From an uncultured Clostridia bacterium (GTDB lineage Bacteria > Bacillota > Clostridia > Oscillospirales > Acutalibacteraceae), in contig CAMMAZ010000009.1 in the NCBI GenBank assembly GCA_946493765.1, positions 1 through 52,778 of the forward strand: 52,778 nucleotides of DNA, given 5' to 3'. The notes under the pieces are model-generated. The model was not told the origin of the DNA. It saw only the letters and a program-made list of their open reading frames with translations, and did no database searches. Every line of letters begins with the position of its first letter. Positions within the stretch are counted from its first letter, which is position 1. The position numbers and the translations under genes were made by a program. Positions 26,419 to 33,791 of this stretch are shown piece by piece.

Positions 26419-26453
26419 TTGACTATAGGTTAGCGAAAACTAACTTGTATATT
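26419..26453 (+). promoter_or_regulatory. Promoter region with palindromic operator upstream of the HMA gene
   Basis: TTGACT (26419-26424) directly precedes the dyad GTTAGCGAAAACTAAC (26429-26444), which extends imperfectly to TATAGGTTAG/CTAACTTGTA. A clear -10 at normal spacing is lacking; TTGTAT (26445-26450) lies 20 bp after the -35. The dyad occupies the spacer, so a repressor bound there would block polymerase. The CTAAC half-site also occurs in the two upstream 12-mers. Confidence 0.5.
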
Positions 26454-26480
26454 GATACTTTTTGAAAAGAGGGAATCGTT

Positions 26481-26738
26481 ATGCAAAAAATCACATTAAA
26501 AATCGACGGGATGATGTGCGGCATGTGCGAAAGCCATATCAATGATGCCATTCGCCGAGAATACCGGGTCAAAAAGGTCACATCCTCTCACAGCAAGGAA
26601 GAAACGGTGATCATAACCGGAGAGGATATTCCACAGGAAAGTTTAGCGAAAACGATACAGAATATGGGATATCATCTGTTGTCCTGTCGGTCTGAACCCT
26701 ATGAAAAGAAAGGCTTTTTTGCAAGACGCGGGAAATAG
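26481..26738 (+). CDS. Heavy-metal-associated (HMA) domain protein
   Basis: 85-residue single-domain protein of the CopZ/HMA type. The metal motif is M11-x-C13-x-x-C16 in DGMMCGMCESHINDAIR, and the beta-alpha-beta-beta-alpha-beta pattern is complete. The last 12 residues are basic (KKGFFARRGK). Such proteins carry copper or similar soft metals in the cytosol, and in clostridia they also occur beside iron-uptake genes; the metal here is unknown. A GAGGG ribosome site lies 5-9 bases before the ATG. It converges with the flavodoxin gene with only 5 bp between stops. Confidence 0.85.
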   Translation: MQKITLKIDGMMCGMCESHINDAIRREYRVKKVTSSHSKEETVIITGEDIPQESLAKTIQNMGYHLLSCRSEPYEKKGFFARRGK

Positions 26739-26743
26739 GAAAT

Positions 26744-27277
26744 TTATTGCCTTATTTCTTCCAGAATGGCGTCCAGCGCATTGAAATCCACGAAATTTAC
26801 CTGCTTGCCGTAGGTTTCGATCATCGCGCGGTTTTCCGCGCTTTGTTTTTCGATCGGTGTTCTTTTTATCGCTTGATACAGCAGTTTCATGAGCAACCGG
26901 TGTCCGGCAGTCAATTTCTGATAATCGATACTGCCGCGCAGATGAAACAGCTTGATTTTCCCCAGTAATTGTTCTGGAAGCTGTTTTTGCAGCGCAGTCC
27001 GAATATTGTTTCGGTTTTCCGCGTCTTCCGGATCGGCCAATCCAACAGTGATCAAAATCACGGATTGGTCTTTTTGCGGTGAAAAATTCCGCAGGGTTTT
27101 TGACAGTCCCAGCACGCCGCCGGCGTACAGACCGCCCAGATAAATGATTGTTTTTATATCAAAGAGCGCCGGTGCGTTTTGATAACTGATTGCCGGAATT
27201 CCCGTTTTTTCCGATAGCTTTTCCGCGTACAGGCGGGTGCTTCCATATCGGCTTGCATAAATAATAAGCGCATTCAT
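26744..27277 (-). CDS. Cytosolic flavodoxin-domain protein
   Basis: 177-residue protein with an FMN phosphate loop ASRYGSTRLYAEKL at about residues 8-21 and the segment TIIYLGGLYAGGVLG, as in flavodoxin/HemG-like proteins. No signal peptide. It probably transfers electrons or acts as an FMN-dependent reductase; the partner is unknown. A GGAG site sits eight bases before the ATG. It follows apbE by 59 bp on the same strand, giving the order membrane protein, apbE, flavodoxin. Confidence 0.85.
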   Translation of the reverse strand: MNALIIYASRYGSTRLYAEKLSEKTGIPAISYQNAPALFDIKTIIYLGGLYAGGVLGLSKTLRNFSPQKDQSVILITVGLADPEDAENRNNIRTALQKQLPEQLLGKIKLFHLRGSIDYQKLTAGHRLLMKLLYQAIKRTPIEKQSAENRAMIETYGKQVNFVDFNALDAILEEIRQ

Positions 27278-27336
27278 GACTGTGTCTCCTTTTGCATCAT
27301 GTGCATCAGAACAAATTTTGATTGGGATGATGCTTT

Positions 27337-28380
27337 TTAAGCTTCCAACACACGGATTGTCTCAGATCGTCCTTCATTCAAGGTAAAACGTTCGGCGATC
27401 CCCTCTGTTAGGATGATTTCATTTTCATCGGTAACCAGCAGCATATCAAAGCCGCCGTTTTCCCGCCAGTATTTTTCCGCTTTTTCTGCTCCCATCACAA
27501 ATAGGGAAGTGGAAAGCGCGTCACATAGCCTACCTTCATCACCGATAATGGTAACCGACTGCAAGCCGCTGTCTGCGGGATATCCGGTATCGGGGTCCAG
27601 GATGTGCCAATAGATAGTTCCGCTTTCATCTTCAAAATAGTTTTCGTAGCCGCCGGAGGTCACCACCGCAGCATCGCTGATTTCCAACACGCCTAAAGTT
27701 CCATCCTCCCACGGCGCACGAATACCGATGCGCCAGCTATCGCCGTCCGGTCGGGAACCGACAGCCTGGATGTTTCCACCAAGGCTGATGAGTGCAGACG
27801 CAATGTCCTGCTGTGTCAACACTTGGGTTATCAGGTCGGCAGTATATCCTTTGCCCACGGCGCCCAGATCCAGTTCCATCCCGACGGGAACGGTCAGACT
27901 TGTGCCGTCCAGCCGGATGCGGCTATAATCTACATTTTGAAGCAATTTTGTGATTTCTGCTGCGGACGGAACCTGTTTGCTGTCGGTGGTGAAGCCCCAG
28001 GCAGTGAGCACAGGATAAATGGTTGGGTCAAGCGCGCCATTCGTTTTCTGCGCCATCTCCAGTGCGAAAGCGATCAGATCGGCCGTTTCTTCGCTGACGG
28101 TAACCGCCTGTCCGCCGCTGTGGTTTGCTTTATAAATTTCACTGTCCGCATCGGTAACGGACCAGAGCGATTCCACTTTTTCGATCAGTTCTGCGGCCTC
28201 CTGTAACGCGCTATCGGCAGTGTCACCGTAGGCGGTAAGCGTCATGTAGGTATTCATAGCAAAGAGGGAACGTTCTGCTTCGGGCATCTCCGAGAGGGAT
28301 GTGCAGCCCATTAGCGAAACAGACAGCGCCAGACTTGTCAAAAAAGCAACCCATCTTTTCAAATTATCGTCTTCTTTCAT
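27337..28380 (-). CDS. apbE: FAD:protein FMN transferase, lipoprotein (ApbE)
   Basis: Attaches FMN covalently to Thr/Ser of exported or membrane flavoproteins, using FAD and Mg2+. The signal peptide ends in the lipobox LMGC, so the protein is anchored outside the membrane. Conserved motifs: MELDLGAVGKGYTADLI, ALISLGGNIQAVG, VVTSGGYENYF, HILDPDTGYP and DALSTSLFVMG. The length of 347 residues is normal. The ATG at 28380 lacks a good ribosome site; an in-frame TTG at 28362 would give MKRWVAF directly at the signal peptide. No FMN-bind-domain substrate protein is encoded in this window. It has its own promoter with an overlapping operator. Confidence 0.93.
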   Translation of the reverse strand: MKEDDNLKRWVAFLTSLALSVSLMGCTSLSEMPEAERSLFAMNTYMTLTAYGDTADSALQEAAELIEKVESLWSVTDADSEIYKANHSGGQAVTVSEETADLIAFALEMAQKTNGALDPTIYPVLTAWGFTTDSKQVPSAAEITKLLQNVDYSRIRLDGTSLTVPVGMELDLGAVGKGYTADLITQVLTQQDIASALISLGGNIQAVGSRPDGDSWRIGIRAPWEDGTLGVLEISDAAVVTSGGYENYFEDESGTIYWHILDPDTGYPADSGLQSVTIIGDEGRLCDALSTSLFVMGAEKAEKYWRENGGFDMLLVTDENEIILTEGIAERFTLNEGRSETIRVLEA

Positions 28381-28384
28381 AATC

Positions 28385-28420
28385 AAAACAACAGCCAAAA
28401 GATGATCCAACGGCTGTTTT
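28385..28420 (-). promoter_or_regulatory. Hairpin in the apbE leader
   Basis: AACAGCC and GGCTGTT form a stem around a long loop, a few bases before the apbE start and just after the predicted transcription start. It is followed by a short T-rich stretch, so it could act as an attenuator or mask the ribosome site. Confidence 0.4.
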
Positions 28421-28433
28421 GTGAACTTTTGGA

Positions 28434-28475
28434 TATCCTATCATTTAGGATACTACACCTTTTTACCCGTGTCAA
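28434..28475 (-). promoter_or_regulatory. Promoter and operator of apbE
   Basis: TTGACA (28470-28475), 17-bp spacer, TATCCT (28447-28452) on the minus strand. The -10 box forms one arm of a perfect dyad, TATCCTAAATGATAGGATA (28434-28452, 7-bp arms, 5-bp centre). A repressor bound there would cover the -10 and the start point. Confidence 0.7.
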
Positions 28476-28621
28476 TGTTTGTTTTGTGTAAAAAAGAAAC
28501 GTTATCGGCTCTGTTTTCAATTGCAAAACTTCCAAAATAACTGTTGGTGCGTACCTGGTTTTCCTTTGCAGAGAACGATAATAATTCGTTAAAAAATGGA
28601 GCTTTTGCGGTCCCAGATCAT

Positions 28622-29308
28622 TCATGGCTTTCTGTTGCCGGAACGCTTGGAGAGAAATTTGCCTGCATAGTAAGCGATGCAGGCCCACAGGCCCATCATA
28701 GCCAGATATTCTCCAAAGAACAGTGCCAGCGGCTGCCGCATATCGAAAAACACAAATTCGCTGCGGACAAACAGATAGTCGGCGATGTTGTTTTTCAAAA
28801 ATGCATAGATGCCAAATCCGCAGATCACCAACGCCAATCCCCGCAGAATCCAGACCCGGGCGGGAGATGCTTTTTTGACGCAGGCTATCTTTCGCACCAT
28901 TCCCATGATCATTCCCCAGTGCAGACCGAGATGCACGCTCATCAAAATGAATCCCCAATAGGCGGCCAGCATGTGGAGGATCCGGGCAAAACCCATTCCG
29001 CCGTCAATGGGCAGGAATGCGAACACTGTTCTTGACATGATGATTCCGCTGACCATCAAACCGATCATGGATAGCAGCGCCAGAAAATTGACAACGATTT
29101 GCCAAACACGCAGAATAGAATATCTGCCTTTCATTAAATTTTTGTACCACCGCCAATTCAGGATATGATGCAGAATGAAAAGCACAAACATAGCGGCGCC
29201 CATCCATTCGTGTGCCGTTTCTCCGATCAGCATATACGCCATCTGACACAGCAGCAGCACGGTCATCACGAGATCTATACCCATTTTGAGCATCATTTTC
29301 GGCTTCAG
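28622..29308 (-). CDS. Histidine-rich six-helix membrane protein, DUF4405-like
   Basis: About 228 residues with six hydrophobic segments. Histidines sit within or near the helices: TAHEW, FILHHILNW, RILHMLAAYW and SVHLGLHWGM. Paired His in helices is the pattern of b-type haem ligation in cytochrome b561-like proteins, and the layout matches what I recall of the DUF4405 family. An electron-carrying role across the membrane is inferred. AAGGAGG lies nine bases before a CTG codon at 29308, which I take as the start; the first in-frame ATG downstream would be 21 bases from that site. Its promoter is one of three sharing the AAGyATTAGACAT element. apbE follows on the same strand. Confidence 0.7.
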   Translation of the reverse strand: MKPKMMLKMGIDLVMTVLLLCQMAYMLIGETAHEWMGAAMFVLFILHHILNWRWYKNLMKGRYSILRVWQIVVNFLALLSMIGLMVSGIIMSRTVFAFLPIDGGMGFARILHMLAAYWGFILMSVHLGLHWGMIMGMVRKIACVKKASPARVWILRGLALVICGFGIYAFLKNNIADYLFVRSEFVFFDMRQPLALFFGEYLAMMGLWACIAYYAGKFLSKRSGNRKP

Positions 29309-29353
29309 AACAATCACCCTCCTTGAAAAATAAAAACCGTATTTTCTAAAAAC

Positions 29354-29398
29354 AGTATACCGCCAAGTTGACTTCATGTCTAATACTTATATTGTATT
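29354..29398 (-). promoter_or_regulatory. Regulon promoter 1 (membrane protein operon)
   Basis: On the minus strand TTAGAC (29378-29383), 18-bp spacer, TATACT (29354-29359). The -35 is part of AAGTATTAGACAT (29376-29388). Just upstream is a dyad ATAC-N7-GTAT, a LysR-type T-N11-A pattern. It matches promoter 2 at 21 of 23 bases over 29376-29398. Confidence 0.75.
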
Positions 29399-29489
29399 TG
29401 TAATAATACGCTAAGAGCATAAAGCGGAAAGACATTTGCATTTTCTCAATTATCTCATTTTTCATATATGCCTTTTGAACATGGTTCGG

Positions 29490-29534
29490 AATCCAATATA
29501 AGCATTAGACATCATAGCGCCAATGCGTTAAAAT
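29490..29534 (+). promoter_or_regulatory. Regulon promoter 2 (aldo/keto reductase-CMD operon)
   Basis: On the plus strand TTAGAC (29505-29510), 18-bp spacer, TAAAAT (29529-29534), with AAGCATTAGACAT at 29500-29512. It is arranged divergently to promoter 1, about 115 bp away. Confidence 0.75.
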
Positions 29535-29589
29535 ATAGGTATCGGGAAAAGGAGCTTACGTTTTTTATTGATTTATAGGAGGAAAAGGA

Positions 29590-30627
29590 ATGCAACACAC
29601 CAAACTGGGTAATTCCGATCTGCAAGTTTCTCGTATCTGCATGGGCTGCATGGGTTTCGGCGATGCGGCCAACGGTCAGCACAGCTGGACGATTGATGAA
29701 GAACATTCCCGTGCGATCATCAAACGGGGACTGGAGCTGGGCGTCAATTTTTTTGACACCGCTATCGCTTACCAAAGCGGAACCAGCGAGCAGTATCTCG
29801 GACGGGCGCTGCGGGATTTTGCAAAGCGGGACGAGGTGGTGGTCGCCACGAAGTTTCTGCCACGAACAACAGAGGAGATCGCCGCCGGCGTCAGCGGGCA
29901 GGAACATATCCGCCGCATGCTGGACAAGAGCCTTGAAAATCTGGGAATCGACTATGTGGATTTGTATATCTACCATATGTGGGACTACCAGACGCCATTA
30001 TATGAGATCATGGAAGGGCTGGACAATGCCGTGAAAGCCGGTAAAGCGCGGTATATCGGCATTTCCAACTGTTTTGCGTATCAGCTGGCAAAGGCAAATG
30101 CACTGGCAAAAGAAGAAGGCTTTGCAAAATTTATTTCTGTGCAGGGACACTATAATCTCATTTTCCGGGAGGAAGAACGGGAAATGGCGAAGCTGTGCGC
30201 GGAGGATAATATCGCCATGACCCCATACAGCGCTTTGGCAGGCGGGCGGCTTGCCAAACATCCCGGCGAAACCTCCAAGCGGCTACAGGAGGACAGCTAT
30301 GCCAGATTGAAATACGACGCCACCGCCGCACAGGACGGCGTTATCATCGACCGCGTGGCGCAGCTGGCGGAAAAGCGCGGCGTTTCCATGACGGAAATTT
30401 CTTTGGCATGGCTTTTGACAAAGGTGACATCTCCCGTTGTGGGGGCGACGAAAATGCACCATGTCGAAGGCGCGGCAAAGGCGGTGGAGCTTTCGTTGAC
30501 ACCGGAGGAAATCGCTTATTTGGAGGAACCCTATGTTCCGCACAAGCTGGTTGGCGTGATGGCGCAAAACACGGCGGCGGACGCTGCAAAGCAGCACGTT
30601 TGGTCGACCGGCGATCAGAAAATCTAA
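29590..30627 (+). CDS. Aldo/keto reductase
   Basis: NAD(P)H-dependent reductase of the AKR superfamily, 345 residues, a TIM barrel. The catalytic tetrad appears intact: FFDTAIAY (Asp and Tyr), VVVATKF (Lys) and LYIYHMW (His). The C-terminal cofactor segment SPVVGATKMHHVEGA is present. The substrate is unknown. The ribosome site AGGAGG lies seven bases before the ATG. It starts the operon with the CMD-domain gene 15 bp downstream and is driven by regulon promoter 2. Confidence 0.93.
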   Translation: MQHTKLGNSDLQVSRICMGCMGFGDAANGQHSWTIDEEHSRAIIKRGLELGVNFFDTAIAYQSGTSEQYLGRALRDFAKRDEVVVATKFLPRTTEEIAAGVSGQEHIRRMLDKSLENLGIDYVDLYIYHMWDYQTPLYEIMEGLDNAVKAGKARYIGISNCFAYQLAKANALAKEEGFAKFISVQGHYNLIFREEEREMAKLCAEDNIAMTPYSALAGGRLAKHPGETSKRLQEDSYARLKYDATAAQDGVIIDRVAQLAEKRGVSMTEISLAWLLTKVTSPVVGATKMHHVEGAAKAVELSLTPEEIAYLEEPYVPHKLVGVMAQNTAADAAKQHVWSTGDQKI

Positions 30628-30642
30628 AGGAGGTCTTTCAAA

Positions 30643-31329
30643 ATGGATTATCATCAAACCGATCCGGAATTTATGGAACGTTTGGAACACTTTGCAAACA
30701 AGGAAGTGGTCGAAGAACCTGGCCAGCAGCTGGATGAACCGACCCGCTATTTAGCGATCCTGGCGACATTGATCGGCTGCCAGGGCTTGGCGGTCTATAG
30801 GCAGATATTGCCCGCCGCGCTGGATGCGGGGCTCACGCCGGTGATGGTCAAGGAAACGGTCTATCAGGCGGTCGATTATCTTGGTATCGGCCGGGTTCTG
30901 CCGTTTTTAGACATCACCAATGAGCTGTTTTCTGCCCGCGGCATTGCTTTGCCGCTTGAAGGACAGGCGACAACGACCATGGAAAACCGGCTGGAAAAGG
31001 GCGTGCAGGCGCAGGCGGAAATTTTCGGCGATCACATGAAAGAGGCGTGGAAAAGCGGGCATATCAACCGCTGGCTGGCGGACAACTGTTTTGGCGATTA
31101 TTATACCCGAACCGGACTGGACTTAAAACAGCGGGAAATGATCACTTTTTGCTTTCTTGCGGCGCAGGGCGGCTGTGAACCGCAGCTGACCGCGCATGCC
31201 AAGGGCAACATGAACCTCGGAAACGATCCGGATTTTCTGGTGCGGGTCGTCTCGCAGTGTCTGCCCTATATTGGTTATCCGCGCAGCTTAAACGCGATCG
31301 CCTGCATCAACAACGCGGCGAAAGAATAG
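30643..31329 (+). CDS. Carboxymuconolactone decarboxylase-family protein with two CMD domains
   Basis: 228 residues containing two CMD/AhpD-like units: about 35-100 (RYLAILATLIGCQGL ... LDAGLTPVMVKETVYQAVDYLG) and about 160-225 (REMITFCFLAAQGGC ... LTAHAKGNMNLGN). CMD domains serve as decarboxylases or as thiol peroxidase-like redox proteins. The C-x-x-C pair of AhpD is not seen here, so a peroxidase role is unlikely. Often found beside aldo/keto reductases and flavodoxins in gut clostridia, as here. An AAAGGAGG site precedes the start. Confidence 0.85.
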   Translation: MDYHQTDPEFMERLEHFANKEVVEEPGQQLDEPTRYLAILATLIGCQGLAVYRQILPAALDAGLTPVMVKETVYQAVDYLGIGRVLPFLDITNELFSARGIALPLEGQATTTMENRLEKGVQAQAEIFGDHMKEAWKSGHINRWLADNCFGDYYTRTGLDLKQREMITFCFLAAQGGCEPQLTAHAKGNMNLGNDPDFLVRVVSQCLPYIGYPRSLNAIACINNAAKE

Positions 31330-31366
31330 AGGATTTGCAGCGGATAAAAGATAAAGAATATTGTCC

Positions 31367-31410
31367 AAAAAACACCGAATTGTTTCGCGCTGAAAACAAT
31401 TCGGTGTTTT
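31367..31410 (+). terminator. Terminator of the aldo/keto reductase-CMD operon
   Basis: AAAACACCGAATTGTTT pairs with AAACAATTCGGTGTTTT. The stem is long and followed by a TTTT. Confidence 0.9.
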
Positions 31411-31484
31411 CGCATTGCACAGCTTGTCGCGCGGTCGGTTAAAGATTTGTTTTAACCAACATTTTGCAAAATCATGCCAAAAGA

Positions 31485-31513
31485 TTGCTTTTTAAAAATA
31501 ACTATGTTATGAT
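31485..31513 (+). promoter_or_regulatory. Promoter of the LRR-dockerin gene
   Basis: TTGCTT (31485-31490), 17-bp spacer, TATGAT (31508-31513), about 48 bp before the start. Confidence 0.6.
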
Positions 31514-31561
31514 AAAGGAAAAAGATGAGAATGTGTTGGAATCAGAAACGGGGGATTGATG

Positions 31562-33652
31562 ATGAAAAAATTTTTAGCGTTCATTTTATCACTTGCGATG
31601 CTATTTGGCATGTTCGGCGGTGTTTGTACCGTGTTTGCGGCATCGCAAACAGACGGGCAGAGTCTTGGCGCTGCGGCGGCCTGCGCCGGGCACACGCTCG
31701 GCAGTTTTAACGGCGTGCCCGCCTGTATCGATGAAAACGGGCGTTTACATATCTGTGAAAACAATTTTCCGGATGCCAATTTTCGAAAAGAGGTTCTAAA
31801 TTTAGAAGGAGCAGGTGATGGTTATTTCACAGAAAATGAAGCAAAAGAAATGACCAGTTTGTCTGTTTGGGGTCAAAGCATTTCCAGCTTGAAAGGCGTG
31901 GAATTTTTCAGAAATCTGACAGATTTGGACTGCTCCGACAACCAACTGACGAATCTGGATGTAAGCGGCAATCCTGCTTTGACAGATTTGGACTGCTGGG
32001 GAAACCAACTGACGCAGCTGGATGTGCGCAACAATCCTGTTTTGACACGGTTGGACTGCTCCGGCAACCAACTGACGGCGTTGAATGTGAGCAGCAATCC
32101 TGCTTTGACAGATTTGATATGCTGGGGAAACCAGATAACGGAACTGGATGTGCGCAACAATCCTGCTTTGACATGGTTGAACTGCTCCGACAACCAACTG
32201 ACGGCGTTGGATGTGCGCAACAATCCTGTTTTGACACGGTTGGACTGCTCCGGCAACCAACTGACGGCGTTGGATGTGCGCAACAATCCTGCTTTGACAA
32301 GTCTGTCCTGCGGGAGCAACCAGCTGATGCAGCTGGATGTGCGCAACAATCCTGTTTTGACATATTTGTACTGCAGCGGCAACCAGCTGACAGAACTGGA
32401 TGTGCGCAGCAATCCTGATTTGACAGGTTTGACATGCTGGGGAAACCAACTGACGCAGCTGGATATAGGCAACAATCCCGCTTTGACAAATTTGTCCTGC
32501 TGGGATAACCAGCTGACAGAGCTGGATTTAAGCAACAATCCTGATTTGACAGATTTGGACTGCGGCGAAAACCAGTTGACACAACTGGATGTGCGCAACA
32601 ATCCTGATTTGACAGATTTGTACTGCGACAACAACCAGTTGACACAACTGGATGTGAGCAACAATCCCGCTTTGACACAGTTGTGGTGCGACAACAACCA
32701 GCTGACGGCGTTGGATGTAAGCAGCAATCCAGCTTTGACATATTTGGACTGCTGGAGAAACCAGATAACGGAACTGGATGTGAGCGGAAGTTCTGCTTTG
32801 ACAAGTTTGATCTGCAACAGCAACCAACTGACAGAGCTGGATGTAAGCAACAATCCAGCTTTGACATATTTGGACTGTCACGGCAACAAACTGACAGAAC
32901 TGGATGTGCGTAATAATCCTGCTTTGACAGCTTTGTTCTGCCATGATAACCAACTGACAGAACTGGATGTAAGCGGCAACCCTGCTTTGACAAGCTTGTA
33001 CTGCAACTACAACCAACTGACGGAGTTGGATGTAAGCAACAATCCTGCTTTGACAGCTTTGTCTTGCAGTAACAACGAGTTAACCCAGTTGGATGTACAT
33101 AGTAATTCTGATTTGACATATTTATCCTGCAGCGGCAACCAGCTAACAGAACTGGATGTAAGCGGAAACCCTGCTTTGAGCTCATGCTATCTTTCAGATC
33201 AATTTATTTCATTGGAACTGATGCCACAAGGCGATCTTTGGATTGCCGACCTGGGGCAACTTGTTTCGCCGGATCATTTGGATCGGATCGCATCGGTCGG
33301 CGATGGTGACTTTGACCCCCAAACCGGGATCGTTCGTTTTCGTCAAAAACCATCTTCATTTACCTATCAATATAATGTGGGGAGAGAGGGAATCGAACCC
33401 ATGAACGTTGTTGTCTATCCCGCAGAATCCGCCGTGACCTACGGCGATCTGAATAACGACGGGAAATACACCGCGGCGGATACCATGTTTATCCGTTTGA
33501 TCGTGGCGGAATTGGACGAACCGGGACAAAGCATCAACTATAGCGCTGCGGATATGAACGGCGACGGGAAATATACCGCGGCGGACACCATGTATATCCG
33601 GCGGCTGGTCGCGGAACTCATTACGCCGGAAGAGCTCCCCGCAAACCAGTAA
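31562..33652 (+). CDS. Secreted leucine-rich-repeat protein with C-terminal dockerin
   Basis: Exported protein of 696 residues. A signal peptide (about 1-27) is followed by a capping region and then 20 tandem repeats of 21 residues (about 115-535) of the form LTxLxCxxNQLTxLDVxxNP. This is the short bacterial LRR type with a conserved inward Cys in each unit. After a linker domain of about 85 residues comes a type I dockerin with two calcium loops, DLNNDGKYTAAD and DMNGDGKYTAAD. Dockerins bind cohesins, so it may attach to a scaffold on the cell surface; the LRR part may bind a protein or glycan ligand. ATG at 31562 is seven bases after GGGGG; 31559 is also possible. It interrupts the redox island. 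Confidence 0.9.
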   Translation: MKKFLAFILSLAMLFGMFGGVCTVFAASQTDGQSLGAAAACAGHTLGSFNGVPACIDENGRLHICENNFPDANFRKEVLNLEGAGDGYFTENEAKEMTSLSVWGQSISSLKGVEFFRNLTDLDCSDNQLTNLDVSGNPALTDLDCWGNQLTQLDVRNNPVLTRLDCSGNQLTALNVSSNPALTDLICWGNQITELDVRNNPALTWLNCSDNQLTALDVRNNPVLTRLDCSGNQLTALDVRNNPALTSLSCGSNQLMQLDVRNNPVLTYLYCSGNQLTELDVRSNPDLTGLTCWGNQLTQLDIGNNPALTNLSCWDNQLTELDLSNNPDLTDLDCGENQLTQLDVRNNPDLTDLYCDNNQLTQLDVSNNPALTQLWCDNNQLTALDVSSNPALTYLDCWRNQITELDVSGSSALTSLICNSNQLTELDVSNNPALTYLDCHGNKLTELDVRNNPALTALFCHDNQLTELDVSGNPALTSLYCNYNQLTELDVSNNPALTALSCSNNELTQLDVHSNSDLTYLSCSGNQLTELDVSGNPALSSCYLSDQFISLELMPQGDLWIADLGQLVSPDHLDRIASVGDGDFDPQTGIVRFRQKPSSFTYQYNVGREGIEPMNVVVYPAESAVTYGDLNNDGKYTAADTMFIRLIVAELDEPGQSINYSAADMNGDGKYTAADTMYIRRLVAELITPEELPANQ
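31917..33176 (+). repeat. Array of 20 tandem 63-bp repeats within the LRR gene
   Basis: Twenty units of 63 bp, each encoding one 21-residue LRR, with no frame-breaking indels. Some neighbouring units are nearly identical in DNA, such as the CTGACGGCGTTGGATGTG segments around 32200-32280. The number of units could vary by recombination. Confidence 0.9.
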
Positions 33653-33684
33653 ACCTAAAATTGAATCCAAGTCTTAAAACAAAT

Positions 33685-33714
33685 GCCTCCCAACCGGAAT
33701 TCCGGTTGGGAGGC
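33685..33714. terminator. Bidirectional terminator
   Basis: Perfect 30-base palindrome beginning GCCTCCCAACCGG, followed by a T run on the plus strand. It separates the two convergent surface-protein genes. Confidence 0.9.
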
Positions 33715-33791
33715 TGCTTTTTAAATCTTAAAAAGTTGGGGCGCAATAGAAATGGAGTATTGTTCGTTTCACATTTTGTGTGTCTCAAACG

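Noticed and set aside
26429..26444. Classical Fur or DtxR box at the HMA gene
   Set aside because: The half-sites are separated by 6 bp, unlike the 1-bp centre of DtxR sites, and the Fur pattern of GATAAT repeats is absent. Kept only as an unassigned operator.
31917..33176. Regularly spaced repeats that could suggest a CRISPR array
   Set aside because: The 63-bp periodicity is continuous, without unique spacers, and encodes a clear LRR protein. There are no cas genes.
31802..33185. Several long open frames on the minus strand (up to about 425 codons) across the LRR array
   Set aside because: They arise because the 63-bp unit is 21 codons, so any frame without a stop in one unit stays open across the array. 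They have no ribosome sites and the plus-strand product has a clear signal peptide, LRRs and dockerin.
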